From: Neisseriaceae bacterium
GTDB lineage: Bacteria > Pseudomonadota > Gammaproteobacteria > Burkholderiales > UBA11063
Assembly (NCBI GenBank): GCA_947441745.1
Contig: CANEUJ010000081.1
Span: forward strand, 1 to 7,447
Length of the DNA stretch: 7,447 nt
Direction of reading: 5' to 3'
Notes under the pieces: model-generated
What the model saw: only the letters and a program-made list of their open reading frames with translations
The model's database searches: none
Told to the model about the DNA's origin: nothing
In this document: positions 6,717-7,447 of the stretch, piece after piece
Position numbering within the stretch: the stretch's first letter is position 1
Layout: every line of letters begins with the position of its first letter
Position numbers and translations under genes: made by a program

Positions 6717-6769
6717 GTCATCCCAAACAGGAACATATTGCTGTTTCGATAAGAGTTTGGGATCCATGC
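6717..6769 (-). repeat. 53-nt hairpin repeat element, right inverted copy
   Basis: Read on the minus strand, this copy also starts GCATGGATCC, ends GGATGAC and carries ACAGCA at the same internal position (6739-6744 on plus). Its stem is ATCCCAAAC/GTTTGGGAT, 9 perfect pairs (6720-6728 with 6755-6763). An alternative 6-bp stem, AAACAG (6725-6730) with CTGTTT (6741-6746), competes for the same AAAC. The element ends 5 nt from the stop codon of the permease gene. A 41-nt spacer (6676-6716) with an A-rich left and T-rich right side separates it from the left copy. Confidence 0.75.
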
Positions 6770-6774
6770 ACTTG

Positions 6775-7447
6775 TTACTTATTATATGCTTTTTGTTTCA
6801 CTAGAAAATAAAAGTTAATGCTAGCAAATATAAAAAACCCGATTAGGACACCTATTGTATTAAATTTATTAGCATCTTGTAACATACCAAATAAAGTCAT
6901 AGCTCCGATGTATACAAATATAGACCATGAAGAAGCTACAGCTTTAATGCTTGAGCTGAAATGTTTATAATAAACACTACAGTAAATAATAAAAAAGACT
7001 ATATGGAATATAAAAGATAATAATAGTGCCATAGTTCCACATTGGACTAATAAATAGCTCAAAATCATAAATGTTATATAGCTTGCACTTAAGCCAAATG
7101 GCATTCTAAAGCTACTTTCTCTTTTATTGTCAGCTCTGATTTTACTAAAAGCTATTGGTACGGCAATGCATGAGAGTATCTGAAATACCGATACAATAAT
7201 CATAATCTTGTCCCAATTATCAAAAAATATCACCAATATAGTGCATAATATTAAGGTTACAAATATTGATAAACGTGATATGTTATGTACTGGGTGTTCG
7301 TGTGCAAATATTGATGGCATTTGTTTATCTTCTGCCATTCCAGTAAATATTCGAGCACTTGAGCCAACATATACAACTCCAGTGCCAGATGGGCTAATTA
7401 CTGCATCAACATATAAAACTAGAGATAACCAATTTATTCCAAGTAAT
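6775..7447 (-). CDS. APC-superfamily amino acid permease, C-terminal part (start outside the window)
   Basis: The frame stays open to the right edge, giving 223 visible residues. The Met at 7336-7338 is internal, not the start. The first visible part, with DAVISPSGTG (14-23), VGSSARIFTGMAED (27-40) and MPSIFAHEHPVHNISRLSI (43-61), matches the cytoplasmic loop and flanking helices of APC-type amino acid/proton symporters as I know the family. About six further hydrophobic segments follow (roughly 58-76, 80-100, 118-136, 138-158, 172-190, 197-216), and the protein ends in a short basic tail (VKQKAYNK). It should be an inner-membrane importer or exchanger of amino acids or related amines; substrate cannot be told. 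It is convergent with priA, with the paired 53-nt repeats between them. Confidence 0.85.
   Translation of the reverse strand, partial: LLGINWLSLVLYVDAVISPSGTGVVYVGSSARIFTGMAEDKQMPSIFAHEHPVHNISRLSIFVTLILCTILVIFFDNWDKIMIIVSVFQILSCIAVPIAFSKIRADNKRESSFRMPFGLSASYITFMILSYLLVQCGTMALLLSFIFHIVFFIIYCSVYYKHFSSSIKAVASSWSIFVYIGAMTLFGMLQDANKFNTIGVLIGFFIFASINFYFLVKQKAYNK

Larger units (their letters stand above)
6623..6769. repeat. Composite inverted repeat filling the priA/permease convergent gap
   Basis: The two inverted 53-nt units form a 147-bp nested palindrome. The outer ends GCATGGATCC (6623-6632) and GGATCCATGC (6760-6769) pair over 10 bp. The inner ends GGATGAC (6669-6675) and GTCATCC (6717-6723) pair over 7 bp and continue into A-rich/T-rich arms. 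DNA or RNA could therefore fold as a branched structure or as two separate hairpins. It sits between the convergent 3' ends of priA and the permease gene, where it could act as a two-way transcription barrier, though no clear T-tract follows either hairpin. A weaker possible hairpin just upstream is CCCTCAT/ATAAGGG (6601-6623, one mismatch). Nothing else is recognisable in the 6572-6774 gap. Confidence 0.7.

Noticed and set aside
6513..6767. 84-residue minus-strand reading frame over the priA end and the 53-nt repeats
   Set aside because: It overlaps the conserved C-terminus of priA and is otherwise made of palindromic repeat sequence; no protein-like features.

Overview
The window looks like ordinary, chromosomal, AT-rich proteobacterial DNA. 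Two points suggest a low-GC betaproteobacterium. The gene order tRNA-Tyr, tRNA-Gly, tRNA-Thr, tuf is a classic beta/gammaproteobacterial cluster, and the visible EF-Tu N-terminus (the KKFGGEAKGYDQID stretch) resembles betaproteobacterial EF-Tu as I remember it. The genus cannot be fixed from the sequence alone. No phage, transposase, CRISPR array or toxin gene is visible.

Layout. From 1 to 592 the minus strand carries a translation operon: a strong sigma70-type promoter (TTGACA, 17 bp, TAAAAT), tRNA-Tyr(GTA), tRNA-Gly(TCC), tRNA-Thr(GGT) and the first 77 codons of tuf, which runs off the left edge. Upstream of it, also on the minus strand, are topA (DNA topoisomerase I) and dprA (ssDNA-binding, RecA-loading protein), 24 bp apart and probably co-transcribed. 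From 3974 to 4079 is a divergent intergenic region holding a very good extended -10 promoter for the plus strand. On the plus strand follow def (peptide deformylase) and priA (replication-restart helicase), overlapping by 4 bp (ATGA). From 6572 to 6774 is a convergent intergenic region. From 6775 to the right edge is the 3' part of an APC-type amino acid permease on the minus strand; its true start lies outside the window.

The genes fall into two housekeeping themes: protein synthesis (tRNAs, EF-Tu, removal of the N-formyl group by Def) and DNA topology, repair and restart (TopA, DprA, PriA). No new pathway is evident among the coding genes.

The most unusual structure is in the convergent gap. 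Two copies of an element, each exactly 53 nt, lie head to head (6623-6675 on plus, 6717-6769 on minus). They share a 10-nt left end (GCATGGATCC), a 7-nt right end (GGATGAC) and a central ACAGCA. Their internal stems differ in sequence, but each still forms a stem of 8-9 bp because both sides changed together. This looks like a dispersed, structure-conserved repeat family whose function I cannot name.
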